Shown: positions 1-8,775 of the stretch, piece after piece
Numbering within the stretch: position 1 is the stretch's first letter
Layout of the letters: each line of letters begins with the position of its first letter
Origin: Caloramator quimbayensis
Lineage (GTDB): Bacteria; Bacillota; Clostridia; Clostridiales; Caloramatoraceae
Assembly (NCBI RefSeq): GCF_900167605.1
Contig: NZ_FUYH01000001.1
Location: forward strand, 1 to 64,000
Direction of reading: 5' to 3'
DNA length: 64,000 nt
Position numbers and translations under genes: made by a program
Notes under the pieces: model-generated
What the model saw: the letters and a program-made list of their open reading frames with translations, nothing else
Told to the model about the DNA's origin: nothing
Databases searched by the model: none

Positions 1-215
1 CACCTATTAATTATTGGTATTACGGGTTCAATCTTCTTAGGCCGTCCTCTTTTATCTCCTTCTTGTTTACCTAAACTTTGATTAAAATCAGCTTTTTCAA
101 GATATTTTATTACTGTTCTGTAATTATGCCCAGTAACTTTAACAATTTCATTTACTTTTTTCCCTTTACTATAGTACAGCTTTTTGATATTCTTAACTTG
201 AGTCATTGTTAACAT
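1..215 (-). CDS. istA: IS21-family transposase IstA, N-terminal part
   Basis: My own translation of the minus strand from the ATG at 215 gives 71 codons, open to the window edge. The protein begins MLTMTQVKNIKKLYYSKGKK and continues with a helix-turn-helix-like stretch (VNEIVKVTGHNYRTVIKYLE) and a basic GRPKK segment. This is the usual N-terminus of IstA, in which a short HTH DNA-binding domain precedes the DDE catalytic domain, here outside the window. An AGGGGG ribosome binding site lies nine bases before the ATG. A second in-frame ATG at 206 is possible. IstA cuts and joins the IS ends with the help of the ATPase IstB, whose gene would follow outside the window. Whether the copy is intact cannot be told. 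Confidence 0.72.
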   Translation of the reverse strand, partial: MLTMTQVKNIKKLYYSKGKKVNEIVKVTGHNYRTVIKYLEKADFNQSLGKQEGDKRGRPKKIEPVIPIINR

Positions 216-290
216 TCCTTTCTACCCCCTTTAGCCTCATCAACTAAAGGGTAGTTTATTTTGAGGATGTTGGCAATGACTTTTTTCCAT
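1..290 (-). mobile_element. IS21-family insertion sequence, istA end (partial)
   Basis: The left edge holds the 5' part of an IS21-type transposase gene and its leader; the rest lies outside the window. Just upstream of the transposase start is an inverted repeat (CCCTTTAG / CTAAAGGG, about 229-251) that could stop transcription entering the element. The outer boundary is not defined: I place it near 250-300, because the sugar-binding protein gene that reads towards the element loses its family sequence there. The second end and any target duplication are not visible. Confidence 0.7.
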
Positions 291-305
291 TTTTTTATTT
301 GTATT

Positions 306-1043
306 TTATTTCTGCAACTCTTTGTATTTATATTTTACACTAAACAGCTTGTTGCCATTGTCACCATTTGTTCCAACCATTGAATTCATCCAAAGTGATG
401 TAAGCCAGCCTGAGTCTTGAGTATCCATTGAGAGCGGTGTGATTCCTGCAGCTTTTAACTTATCGCAAACTGCAAAGAACTCATCCCATGTTTTTGGAGG
501 TTCATTTATACCAGCCTTTTTAAACAGCTCCTTATTATAGAAATATCCAATAACCTGTCTTTCATTTGGAAGTGAATATATTTTACCATTCCTACTATTA
601 AATTCTAATACTTCCTTTGAAAACATTGCTTTCCATTCAGGGTCAGCATCAAGATAAGGAGTTAAATCAACAACCGCATTCTTTTCAAGAGCTGGATCAA
701 GAAGATTATATCCTCCTGCATATACTATATCAGGAAGTTCATTTGCTGATAAAAGAACTTTCATCTTATCAACATATGCCTGGTCTCCTGGTATTTCTTC
801 TATTTCTACCTTTATTTTTCCTTCATATTTTTTATTGAACTCTTCTATGTTTTTTGCTAAAACTGGAGCGTATGAATTTACTCCTACTTGAAATGAAGGA
901 TATTTAATAACAATTGGTTCATTCTTTCCTGCATTTTCACTATTTTGTGTTTGTCCGTCTTGTTTTTTTCCACATGAAGTCAGAGAAAGAACGAACATAA
1001 CTAAAAGCGTGATAGTAGTTAACAATTTAATTTTCTTTCTCAT
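306..1043 (-). pseudogene. Sugar ABC transporter substrate-binding lipoprotein, 3' end lost
   Basis: This is the N-terminal 245 residues of a family 1 extracellular solute-binding protein (CUT1 sugar transporter type). It has a lipoprotein signal (basic N-terminus, hydrophobic stretch, LTSC lipobox near residue 24) followed by the first lobe of the binding fold (ADELPDIVYAG-like segment, NGKIYSLPNERQVIGYFYNKELF, PPKTWDEF). Family members usually run to 400-450 residues. The reading frame stops after a short lysine-rich tail, directly beside the IS21 element. I infer that the insertion removed or displaced the C-terminal half, so the protein should not bind sugar. The divergent sensor kinase/regulator pair on its right is the type that normally controls such a transporter. 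Confidence 0.75.
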
Positions 1044-1312
1044 TTTTCCCCCTCCTAATTAAATCTTATATATATAATAATAATCTGTTATAAAAAAAAA
1101 GTAATAAAATATATATACTAAATTTTTTATTTATTTTACATATTCAAAATTTATAGTATATTTTATAAACATTAATATAGTATTTAGCATTAATTATTTT
1201 GCTTTTCTTTATTATTTTTACTAATATTATTTATATAATTTTCAAAATTTACAAAAGCATAAATTATTGGTATTTTTATATTAGCAACAATTAAATAAAC
1301 GGATGTGAAATT

Positions 1313-3139
1313 ATGTATTCAATAATATTAAACAAAATTAAATTTATATTAAATATAATTTATATTTCAGTTCACAATTTTATTTATCAATGTCTTTATT
1401 CGATAAGATACAAATTTACAATTACAATAATTATTATAGTACTTATTCCAATGGGACTTTCTTATATATATTTATATAAAAATACTTATTTGCTTTTAAG
1501 CAAAAACCTTAGTAATAACCTAAATGATTCAGTAAAGGTTGTAAGCGATAATTTGGGAAATCAATTAGATATAATAAATAAAACATCGATGATTTTTATT
1601 TCAAATCCAATTATAAGATCAATTATTACAATAAATTCAAAAAATAATGTCTATTTAAAAGCTAAAAAAAATATTGAAATAACTCGCCAAGTTGAAAATC
1701 TCCTATCATTTAATTATGCTTGGGATAAAAAACTTTTAAAATCTGTTTTTATTTTTGAAAACTCAGATACATATTATTCTATTTCAAGAAACCCATTTAC
1801 TTCAATATCTTCACAAAGAAATTATAAAATTGCTCTATCTCTATATTCATCAAAAAACGAGAAAAAAATTGTTGCACCCGATTTTAATGACCAAACCATT
1901 TACTTTGCAAGAAATATTTATGATTTAAATACCTTAGAGAAATTAGGCACTATAGTTTTAGGAATCGATGCTAAGATGCTTTCCCAAATCAATAATAGTT
2001 TAATAAACTATAGAAATATAAGAATAATTATATATGATAATGATGGAATGATATTTTCAGATATAGATATGAATAACTTAAGTAAAAAATTAAATGATAT
2101 AGTTGAAATTCCCTCTAATTCTTATAATATAAAAGAAATTTCAATAAATGGGGAACCCTATCTTGCTGCAACAAAAAAAATTCCTGAATATAATTTAAAT
2201 TCTCTTGTTGCAGTACCTAAAGATGAAGTTTTTTCATATCTAAAGCTCAATATGAAAAACTATCTTTTTACAATATTATTTAGTATACTTTTCTCACTTA
2301 TTATAGGTATTTATTTATCATCAAAAGTTGTAAAGCCAATTAAAATTCTTACTGAAACAGCTGAAAAATTAAAAAAAGGTAACTTTAATCATAAACTTCC
2401 TTCATCAAAATACATCGAATTAAACCAACTAAATACAGTTCTTAATAACGCAGTAGATAAAATAAATTATTTAATATATCAAGTATATGAGAAGCAGCTA
2501 CTACTTAGGGAAACTGAGCTTGCAATTCTTCAATCTCAGGTAAATCCCCACTTCCTATTTAACGTTTTAGAAACAATTAGTTGGGAAGCTAAATTTTCAA
2601 ACAACCAAAAAATTTATGAAATGATTGCATCTCTATCTTTAATAATGCGTGCAAGTATTGCATTAAATAAAAATGATAAAATTACTATTGAAGAAGAATT
2701 AAAAATAATTAATTCATATTTAATGCTTCAAAAAATGAGATTTGACGATAGATTAAATTATATAATATATTGTGATGATGAAAAATCAAAAAACTATTAT
2801 ATTCCAAAGTTATGTATTCTGCCTATTGTAGAAAATGCTATTATTCACGGTTTAGAATCAAAAAGAGAAGGCGGGCAAATTATAATAAAGGTTATTTTTG
2901 AAAATAATAAAGTAATTATTTCGATTTTTGATAACGGTATAGGATTTGATACTAATAAAATTGATATCAATAATATAAAAAGTAAATATAAGTCTCATAT
3001 AGGACTTTTTAATACAAACAAAAGAATAAAACTTATATATGGAGAAGAATATGGACTATCAATTAAAAGCACAATTGGATGTGGTACAGAAGCAACTATT
3101 TTCATTCCACAAGATAGAGGGGGAAATATAGATGTATAG
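1313..3139 (+). CDS. YesM-type sensor histidine kinase
   Basis: Membrane sensor kinase of 608 residues, the LytS/YesM kind that partners an AraC-type response regulator. Transmembrane helix 1 is at about residues 35-55, followed by an extracellular sensing region of about 265 residues, helix 2 near 320-340, a HAMP linker (VVKPIKILTETAEKLKKGNF), the His-kinase box QVNPHFLFN with the phospho-acceptor His at about 413, an N-box around 507-512 (ENAIIHG) and a DNGIGF ATP-binding box near 540. The ATG at 1313 has only a modest ribosome binding site (GGATGTGA). It overlaps the next gene by eight bases, so the two are co-transcribed. The ligand is unknown; the context suggests a sugar or oligosaccharide, possibly through the neighbouring binding protein, now broken. 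Confidence 0.9.
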   Translation: MYSIILNKIKFILNIIYISVHNFIYQCLYSIRYKFTITIIIIVLIPMGLSYIYLYKNTYLLLSKNLSNNLNDSVKVVSDNLGNQLDIINKTSMIFISNPIIRSIITINSKNNVYLKAKKNIEITRQVENLLSFNYAWDKKLLKSVFIFENSDTYYSISRNPFTSISSQRNYKIALSLYSSKNEKKIVAPDFNDQTIYFARNIYDLNTLEKLGTIVLGIDAKMLSQINNSLINYRNIRIIIYDNDGMIFSDIDMNNLSKKLNDIVEIPSNSYNIKEISINGEPYLAATKKIPEYNLNSLVAVPKDEVFSYLKLNMKNYLFTILFSILFSLIIGIYLSSKVVKPIKILTETAEKLKKGNFNHKLPSSKYIELNQLNTVLNNAVDKINYLIYQVYEKQLLLRETELAILQSQVNPHFLFNVLETISWEAKFSNNQKIYEMIASLSLIMRASIALNKNDKITIEEELKIINSYLMLQKMRFDDRLNYIIYCDDEKSKNYYIPKLCILPIVENAIIHGLESKREGGQIIIKVIFENNKVIISIFDNGIGFDTNKIDINNIKSKYKSHIGLFNTNKRIKLIYGEEYGLSIKSTIGCGTEATIFIPQDRGGNIDV

Positions 3140-4727
3140 TATTATGATTGTTGATGATGAATCTACCGTTAGAAGAGGATTAGCAAATTTTATTCCTTGG
3201 CATGATCTTGATTGTAAAATAGTATATATTGCTGCAAACGGAACTGATGCCTCAGAAAAACTTGAAGTTTATAAACCTGATATAGTAATAACAGATATAA
3301 AGATGCCAGAAATGGATGGTATTGAATTATCAAAATACATATATCTTAAATATCCTTCAACAAAAATAATAATTTTAACTGCATACAGTGATTTTTCTTA
3401 TGCCCAATCAGCAATAAAATATGGCGTGGTTGATTTTGTATTAAAGCCTACATCCTTTGATAAATTAATCGAAGCCATAAATAAAGCTAAAACAATTATA
3501 GAAAATGAAAAATTTAAATCATTAAAAATTAACGTTTTAGAGGATGAAATTTCTAAAACAAAAGAAGAATTACGTGAAAGTTTTCTCTTAAAAGTTATTA
3601 ATAGAATTATTACAGATACTTCTACAATTTTTAATAAAGCAAATTCATTAGAGATTAAACTTGATAATTATTACGCTGTAGTTGTAGAGGTAGCTTCTGA
3701 AAATAACTTTGAAGATTTACAAAAAAGTAAAAAGGTTGAAACCGAAATCTATGGATTAAAAAATCTTATATCAATAGTTTTAAAAAATAATAATCATTTT
3801 ATTGCTACTATAAATAATAAAAATCTATGTATTTTTATAAATGTCAATAAAAACAATTCAAGTCTTCAAACAATAACTGATATATGCAATGAAATAATTC
3901 ATTCAGTTAATAAACTTATTAATATTAATTTTATATTAGGTGTAAGCAGTTTAAAAAATAATATAGAAGATATAAACATCGCTTACGAAGAAGCATTACA
4001 GGCCATTTCAACAAAATTTTATATAGATAAGAATATATTTATTTATACTCAACATAAAAGCATAAATGATATGGATATTATATTCTCAATCAACACCTCT
4101 TTTGATAACATTTTAAAATCAGTTCAATCTGGAGAATATGATAATGCCTCAAAAAATTTAAAGCAATTGTTTGAAATCTATAAAAATGAAAATGTCTCTA
4201 TAAGCGATACTAAAAACTTTAGCATGCTGTTATTTTCATATTTATTAGGGCTTCTTCCTAAAAACGATTCATCTTTCATAAATCATATGCCAATAGGTTC
4301 CAAAATATCACAATGCAAAAATATTGAAGAAATATATAAGATACTGTTATTTGAAATAAATTTTGTTATAGCTGAAACTAATAAAGCAAATCAGTATAAC
4401 CATTCATTGATAGATATCATAAATAAATATATTGAAGAACATTATAATAAAGAATTAACTCTATCTTCAATAGCCCAGCATGTGCATTTAAATAGCAGTT
4501 ATCTTAGTAGACTTTATAAAAGTAAAACAGGGCAAACATTAACAGAAAAAATAATGAAGGTTAGAATTGATAAAGCAAAAGAACTTTTATTAAGTACTAA
4601 TTTAAAAGTATATGAAATAGCTTCAAATGTAGGAATTGAAAATACAAACTATTTCTCTTTACTATTTAAAAAATATACATCAATGTATCCAAAAGACTTT
4701 AGAACTTTTCATAATTGCAAAATTTAA
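3132..4727 (+). CDS. YesN-type response regulator (REC + AraC HTH)
   Basis: Response regulator of 531 residues. The N-terminal receiver domain shows the acidic pair DD at residues 8-9, the phospho-acceptor Asp at 55 (VITDIKMPEMDG), and the conserved Lys at 105 (FVLKPTS). A long middle region, common in YesN proteins, has no motif I can name. The C-terminal 100 residues form the two helix-turn-helix units of AraC regulators (LTLSSIAQHVHLNSSYLSRL and IASNVGIENTNYFSLLFKK). Start: ATG at 3132 with a GAGGGGG site, overlapping the kinase gene by eight bases. It probably activates carbohydrate transport genes in answer to the kinase; the nearest CUT1-type target, the divergent binding protein gene, is truncated. 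Confidence 0.9.
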   Translation: MYSIMIVDDESTVRRGLANFIPWHDLDCKIVYIAANGTDASEKLEVYKPDIVITDIKMPEMDGIELSKYIYLKYPSTKIIILTAYSDFSYAQSAIKYGVVDFVLKPTSFDKLIEAINKAKTIIENEKFKSLKINVLEDEISKTKEELRESFLLKVINRIITDTSTIFNKANSLEIKLDNYYAVVVEVASENNFEDLQKSKKVETEIYGLKNLISIVLKNNNHFIATINNKNLCIFINVNKNNSSLQTITDICNEIIHSVNKLININFILGVSSLKNNIEDINIAYEEALQAISTKFYIDKNIFIYTQHKSINDMDIIFSINTSFDNILKSVQSGEYDNASKNLKQLFEIYKNENVSISDTKNFSMLLFSYLLGLLPKNDSSFINHMPIGSKISQCKNIEEIYKILLFEINFVIAETNKANQYNHSLIDIINKYIEEHYNKELTLSSIAQHVHLNSSYLSRLYKSKTGQTLTEKIMKVRIDKAKELLLSTNLKVYEIASNVGIENTNYFSLLFKKYTSMYPKDFRTFHNCKI

Positions 4728-4735
4728 TTTCATAT

Positions 4736-4768
4736 AAAAAACCTGTTAATAATAACAGGTTTTTTATA
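4736..4768. terminator. Intrinsic terminator between convergent genes
   Basis: Hairpin AAAACCTGTT / AACAGGTTTT with a run of T on both sides. It ends the two-component transcript (+) and probably also the ABC permease transcript (-), whose stop codon lies about 20 bases away. Confidence 0.85.
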
Positions 4769-4785
4769 TGAATATATTTTTAAAA

Positions 4786-5805
4786 TCATACAGTTTGAGT
4801 TTTTGCCTTTTTTTCTGCTTGGCGTCTTAAAACGTCAACATATACAGCTGCAATTATAACAGCACCTATGGCAACCGTTTGAAGATCTGCTGAAACACCA
4901 AGAAGATTTAAGCCATTTCTTAAAACTGCCATAATCATTGCACCTATTAATGTTCCCCAAACTGTTCCTGATCCCCCCATAAAAGATGCCCCACCTATTA
5001 TACAAGCTGCAATTGCATCGAGATCATAATCAAGCCCTGCAAGGGGAAATGCAGCATTAACTCTTCCTGTTAATACAAGTCCTCCTACTGAAGCCATAAG
5101 ACCACATAGAGTATATACAAGTATTAAAGTTTTTTCCACATTAATTCCTGAAAGTTTTGACGCTTCAAGGTTTCCACCAACAGCATATATATATCTCCCT
5201 TGTGCTGTTCTATTTAGGAATATTGAAAAGAGTACAAAAACGATTATTACAAGTATAAAACTAACTGGAACTGGACCTATAAATCCTGCACCTATATATT
5301 GTATAGCTTTAGGAAAACCTGATATTGGTGAAGCTGCTGTAACTATAAGTGCAAGACCTCTTGCAATATTTTTCATTCCAAGTGTTGATATAAAAGGGTG
5401 GGGTAATTTCAATTTGGTAAGCATAACACCATTTAAAAAGCCTAAAAAAGCACCAATTGCAATACACATAAGCATAGCAAGTATAGGATTTATCCCCCAT
5501 TTTACTACAGCAACACCCATTATACAAGTAGATAATGCAAGTACTGAACCAACAGAAAGATCTATACCAGCAGTTAAAATGGTTAAAAGCATACCTACCG
5601 AAATCAAGCTATTTATAGCCGACTGTCTTGCTATGTTCATAATATTTTTAAGAGTTAAAAAGTGAGACGAAGCAAAGGTTAGCGCTATGCATAAAAGTAA
5701 AAGTCCAAGAAGCGAACCAAATTTTGAAATATAGCTTTTAACAGATTTTTTATCTGTAGTTTGAAATCTTTCAGCCTTTACATTTTTTAATTCTAAATTG
5801 CTCAT
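4786..5805 (-). CDS. RbsC-type sugar ABC transporter permease
   Basis: Membrane permease of 339 residues, the CUT2 (ribose/galactose/xylose) family. It is strongly hydrophobic, with about eight to ten predicted helices. The family segments GIDLSVGSVLALS, GFLNGVMLTKLKLPHPFISTLGM and CIIGGASFMGGSGTVWGTLIGA are present. It follows the ATPase gene without any gap (ATPase stop 5806, permease ATG 5805), so it is translated in the same operon as the ATPase and binding protein. The pore lets a monosaccharide through when the ATPase turns over. The substrate cannot be read from the sequence; no sugar kinase or isomerase sits beside it. Confidence 0.92.
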   Translation of the reverse strand: MSNLELKNVKAERFQTTDKKSVKSYISKFGSLLGLLLLCIALTFASSHFLTLKNIMNIARQSAINSLISVGMLLTILTAGIDLSVGSVLALSTCIMGVAVVKWGINPILAMLMCIAIGAFLGFLNGVMLTKLKLPHPFISTLGMKNIARGLALIVTAASPISGFPKAIQYIGAGFIGPVPVSFILVIIVFVLFSIFLNRTAQGRYIYAVGGNLEASKLSGINVEKTLILVYTLCGLMASVGGLVLTGRVNAAFPLAGLDYDLDAIAACIIGGASFMGGSGTVWGTLIGAMIMAVLRNGLNLLGVSADLQTVAIGAVIIAAVYVDVLRRQAEKKAKTQTV

Positions 5806-7299
5806 TTAATTACCTCCTGTCGCTGCAAGCATAATATTTTCTTGAGTTGCATGAGCTCTATCTATCTCTGCTGTTATTCTTCCTTCATGCATTACATACA
5901 CTCTATCGCTCATTCCAAGAATTTCAGGTAGTTCCGAAGAAATCATTATTACTGCTGCTCCATCTTTGATAAGATTATTTAAAATATTATACACTTCAAC
6001 TTTTGCACCAACATCTATACCTCGTGTTGGTTCATCAACAATAAATATCCTCGCGTTTGTATTAAGCCACTTTGCAATAACTACTTTTTGCTGATTTCCA
6101 CCACTTAACTGTCTTGCAACAAAATTTTCAATTGGCGGATTAATGTTAAGTTTTTTAATATTTTCCCTCGTAGTTTCTTTAAGCTTTTTTAAATTCAATA
6201 GCAATCCATTTGAAGACTTTTTATAGGATGCTATATGTACATTAAAATCTATTGTATTATCAAGCACAAGTCCCTGACCTTTTCTGTCCTCAGTCAAAAA
6301 TGCAATACCAAGGTTCATAGCATCCTTTGGAGATTTTATATTAACTTTCTTATTTTCAATATATATTTCACCTGAATCAATCTCATCAGCACCAAAAATA
6401 GCTCTGGCAACTTCTGTTCTTCCCGCTCCGACAAGTCCAGCTATTCCTATTATTTCTCCTTTTTTTACATTAAAGCTAATATTCTCGAAAGTACCTTTTC
6501 TTGTCAAATTTTCAACTCTTAGAGCTTCCTCTCCTATTTCAACTTTTATTTTAGGAAATTGTTGCTCTAAATTTCTTCCTACCATAAGCTTTATAAGCTC
6601 ATCAACAGTAACTTTTTCAATTGGAAGAGTTGTAATCTTCATTCCATCCCTCATGACAGTCACTCTATCACATATCTCCATAACTTCCTCAAGCCTATGT
6701 GATATATATATAACTGCAATTCCCCTGCTTTTAAGTTCTCTTACAGTTCTTAAAAGTTCCTTAACCTCTCTTCCTGTAAGGCTTGAAGTTGGTTCATCCA
6801 TTATTAAAAGTTTTGTTTTAATGCTCAATGCTTTTGCAATTTCAACCATTTGCTGCTGACCTATTCCAAGCAAAGCAACATCCTGTTTTGTATCAATATC
6901 TTGTCCAAGTCCCTTTAACAACTCATGAGATTTTTTTCTCATTTCTTTAATATTTAAAAGTCCCCTATCTCCATTTTGCTTTATTTCTCTACCCAAAAAA
7001 ACATTTTCAGCTACTGAAAGACCTTTAATAGTATTAAGCTCTTGATAAATAGCTGTAATTCCATATTTCATAGCATCTCTTGGACCATTTATTTGAGCTT
7101 CTTTTCCTTCTATATATATTTTCCCAGCATCATTTTTATAAGCACCAGTTAAAATTTTAATAAGTGTTGATTTCCCAGCTCCATTTTCTCCAACCAAACC
7201 ATGTACTTCTCCAGGAAGTATTTCAAGGTTAATGTTATCGAGTGCTCTAACCCCAGGGAATACTTTTGATACACCTTTAAGTTCTAAAAATGGCTGCAC
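5806..7299 (-). CDS. RbsA-type sugar ABC transporter ATP-binding protein
   Basis: Cytoplasmic ATPase of 497 residues with two fused nucleotide-binding domains, as in RbsA/MglA. Domain 1: Walker A GENGAGKST at 37-45, a signature replaced by LGIGQQQ, and Walker B LLIMDEPTSSL. Domain 2: the altered Walker A GLVGAGRTE typical of the family, signature LSGGNQQK and Walker B IFIVDEPTRGID. The family's usual asymmetry (one good and one altered site) is kept. The start is GTG at 7299 with GAGGTGA seven bases before it. About 100 bases separate it from the binding-protein gene; this gap holds an imperfect inverted repeat (AGTTGAA / TTCAACT, about 7333-7381) that may lower expression relative to the binding protein. 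Confidence 0.93.
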   Translation of the reverse strand: MQPFLELKGVSKVFPGVRALDNINLEILPGEVHGLVGENGAGKSTLIKILTGAYKNDAGKIYIEGKEAQINGPRDAMKYGITAIYQELNTIKGLSVAENVFLGREIKQNGDRGLLNIKEMRKKSHELLKGLGQDIDTKQDVALLGIGQQQMVEIAKALSIKTKLLIMDEPTSSLTGREVKELLRTVRELKSRGIAVIYISHRLEEVMEICDRVTVMRDGMKITTLPIEKVTVDELIKLMVGRNLEQQFPKIKVEIGEEALRVENLTRKGTFENISFNVKKGEIIGIAGLVGAGRTEVARAIFGADEIDSGEIYIENKKVNIKSPKDAMNLGIAFLTEDRKGQGLVLDNTIDFNVHIASYKKSSNGLLLNLKKLKETTRENIKKLNINPPIENFVARQLSGGNQQKVVIAKWLNTNARIFIVDEPTRGIDVGAKVEVYNILNNLIKDGAAVIMISSELPEILGMSDRVYVMHEGRITAEIDRAHATQENIMLAATGGN

Positions 7300-7403
7300 T
7301 TTTTTGTCACCTCATCTCCATATTGTGATTAAAGTTGAACCTCTGCTGTCATTTCTATTAAATGCAATACCGGATTCAACTTCACCACTTATTTTATCTT
7401 TAA

Positions 7404-8408
7404 TTATTTTTTGCCTAATATTTTATCAAGATCTGCTTGAGCTTGATCAACGTTTTCAGCAGTTATCATACTTGTACCAGTATCTATTCTTGCATCGATT
7501 TTTTCACCCTTTGCAACTTTTACTGCTGCTTCAACACCAAATTTACCTATATTATATGGGCTTTGAGCTACTGAACCTGTAAGTTCACCTGCTTTTATTG
7601 ATTTTAAAGCATCTGGTGAGCCATCAAAACCAACAGTTATTATTCCTTTCTTTCCTGCTTGCATAATTGCTCTTTGTGCACCAAGTGCCATTTCATCATT
7701 TGAACAAAATACTGCTTTTACATCAGGATATGTTTGAAGCAAGTTTTCCATAACTGACATACCCATATTTCTATCACTGTTAGCAGGTTGAACAGCCACA
7801 ACTTGAAGGCCTGCATCTTCCATAGCCTTCTTTGCACCGTTTACACGCTCATCATGAGTCCCGTCTCCTAAAGCACCTCTTATAATAACAACTTTATCAC
7901 CTTTTTGAAGTTTACTTGCAATAAACTTGCCGCCAACTTCTCCACCAGCATAGTTACCAGTTCCAATAAAGGATAATTTCTTATCCCAGTTTGCATTTGT
8001 ATCTATTAATAATACTGGAATATTTGCCTCTGCTGCTTTATCAAATGTTGCTATAGCAGCACTTGGTTGAGACGGAGCAACAACTAATGCAGAAACTTTT
8101 TTAATAATCTGGTCTTCCATTATTGATGTCTGTCCTGCTATATCTGTCTCTGCATTAGGTCCTAAAACTTCAACCTCAACACCAAGCTGTTTTGCTGCAT
8201 CCATTGCACCTGCTTGTACTATTTTCCAGTAATCACTATTTAATGCTTTTAATACAACGGCTATTTTTATTGGCTTTGTTTCATTATTACTTGCTGTATT
8301 ATTATTTGAAGTCTGTTGCTCTGCTGTCTTTTTACCACATCCTATAAATGATACAGCCAACATTGTTAAAATAACCATTAAACTTAAAATTTTTGTTACT
8401 TTTTTCAT
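7404..8408 (-). CDS. RbsB-type sugar-binding lipoprotein
   Basis: Substrate-binding lipoprotein of about 334 residues, first gene of the ABC operon. It has a lipoprotein signal (MKKVTKILSLMVILTML, lipobox FIGC) and a periplasmic-binding-protein type 1 fold like ribose/galactose-binding proteins (IKIAVVLKALNSDYWKIVQAG, IPVLLIDTNANW, AVFCSNDEMALGAQRAI, IITVGFDGSPDA). I chose the ATG at 8408: it has an AGGGGG site eight bases upstream and starts exactly at the signal peptide; the longer frame to 8480 adds 24 residues that do not look like a secreted start. A TATAAT-like -10 lies at about 8523-8528 (minus strand) with a weak -35. The ligand is not predictable beyond a monosaccharide or similar polar compound. 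Confidence 0.92.
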   Translation of the reverse strand: MKKVTKILSLMVILTMLAVSFIGCGKKTAEQQTSNNNTASNNETKPIKIAVVLKALNSDYWKIVQAGAMDAAKQLGVEVEVLGPNAETDIAGQTSIMEDQIIKKVSALVVAPSQPSAAIATFDKAAEANIPVLLIDTNANWDKKLSFIGTGNYAGGEVGGKFIASKLQKGDKVVIIRGALGDGTHDERVNGAKKAMEDAGLQVVAVQPANSDRNMGMSVMENLLQTYPDVKAVFCSNDEMALGAQRAIMQAGKKGIITVGFDGSPDALKSIKAGELTGSVAQSPYNIGKFGVEAAVKVAKGEKIDARIDTGTSMITAENVDQAQADLDKILGKK

Positions 8409-8701
8409 ACAAAAATCCCCCTCTTTAATAAATTTATTAATAAAAGCCAAAACAAACATATTTAATTTTTCAGCTATCACCTTCCTTTGTTTATTTTCAG
8501 AATTTTGTGTTAACGTCTAAATATTATAACATAATTAATTTTTTTTACAGTTTAAAGATTATTGAAATGTTTATTTTTTTCATTTTTTAAACTTTAAAAT
8601 TTGATAATTTAATTAATTTTTGAATGTTTTTTCTTATGATTTACATTTTATATTTATATTTCCAATCGAAAGTCTAAATATTTATATCGTAAAATTAAAT
8701 T

Positions 8702-8736
8702 CGGCTGATATTATTTTTATTATATCAACCGAACTT
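8702..8736 (-). terminator. Probable intrinsic terminator of the YesS-like gene
   Basis: Inverted repeat TTCGGCTGATAT / ATATCAACCGAA with one G-T wobble, about 40 bases after the stop codon of the AraC-type gene; on the minus strand it is followed by a TTTAATTTT stretch. Confidence 0.55.
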
Positions 8737-8775
8737 TAAACTACTTAATACTTAAATTTCTTCTTAACATTTCGA

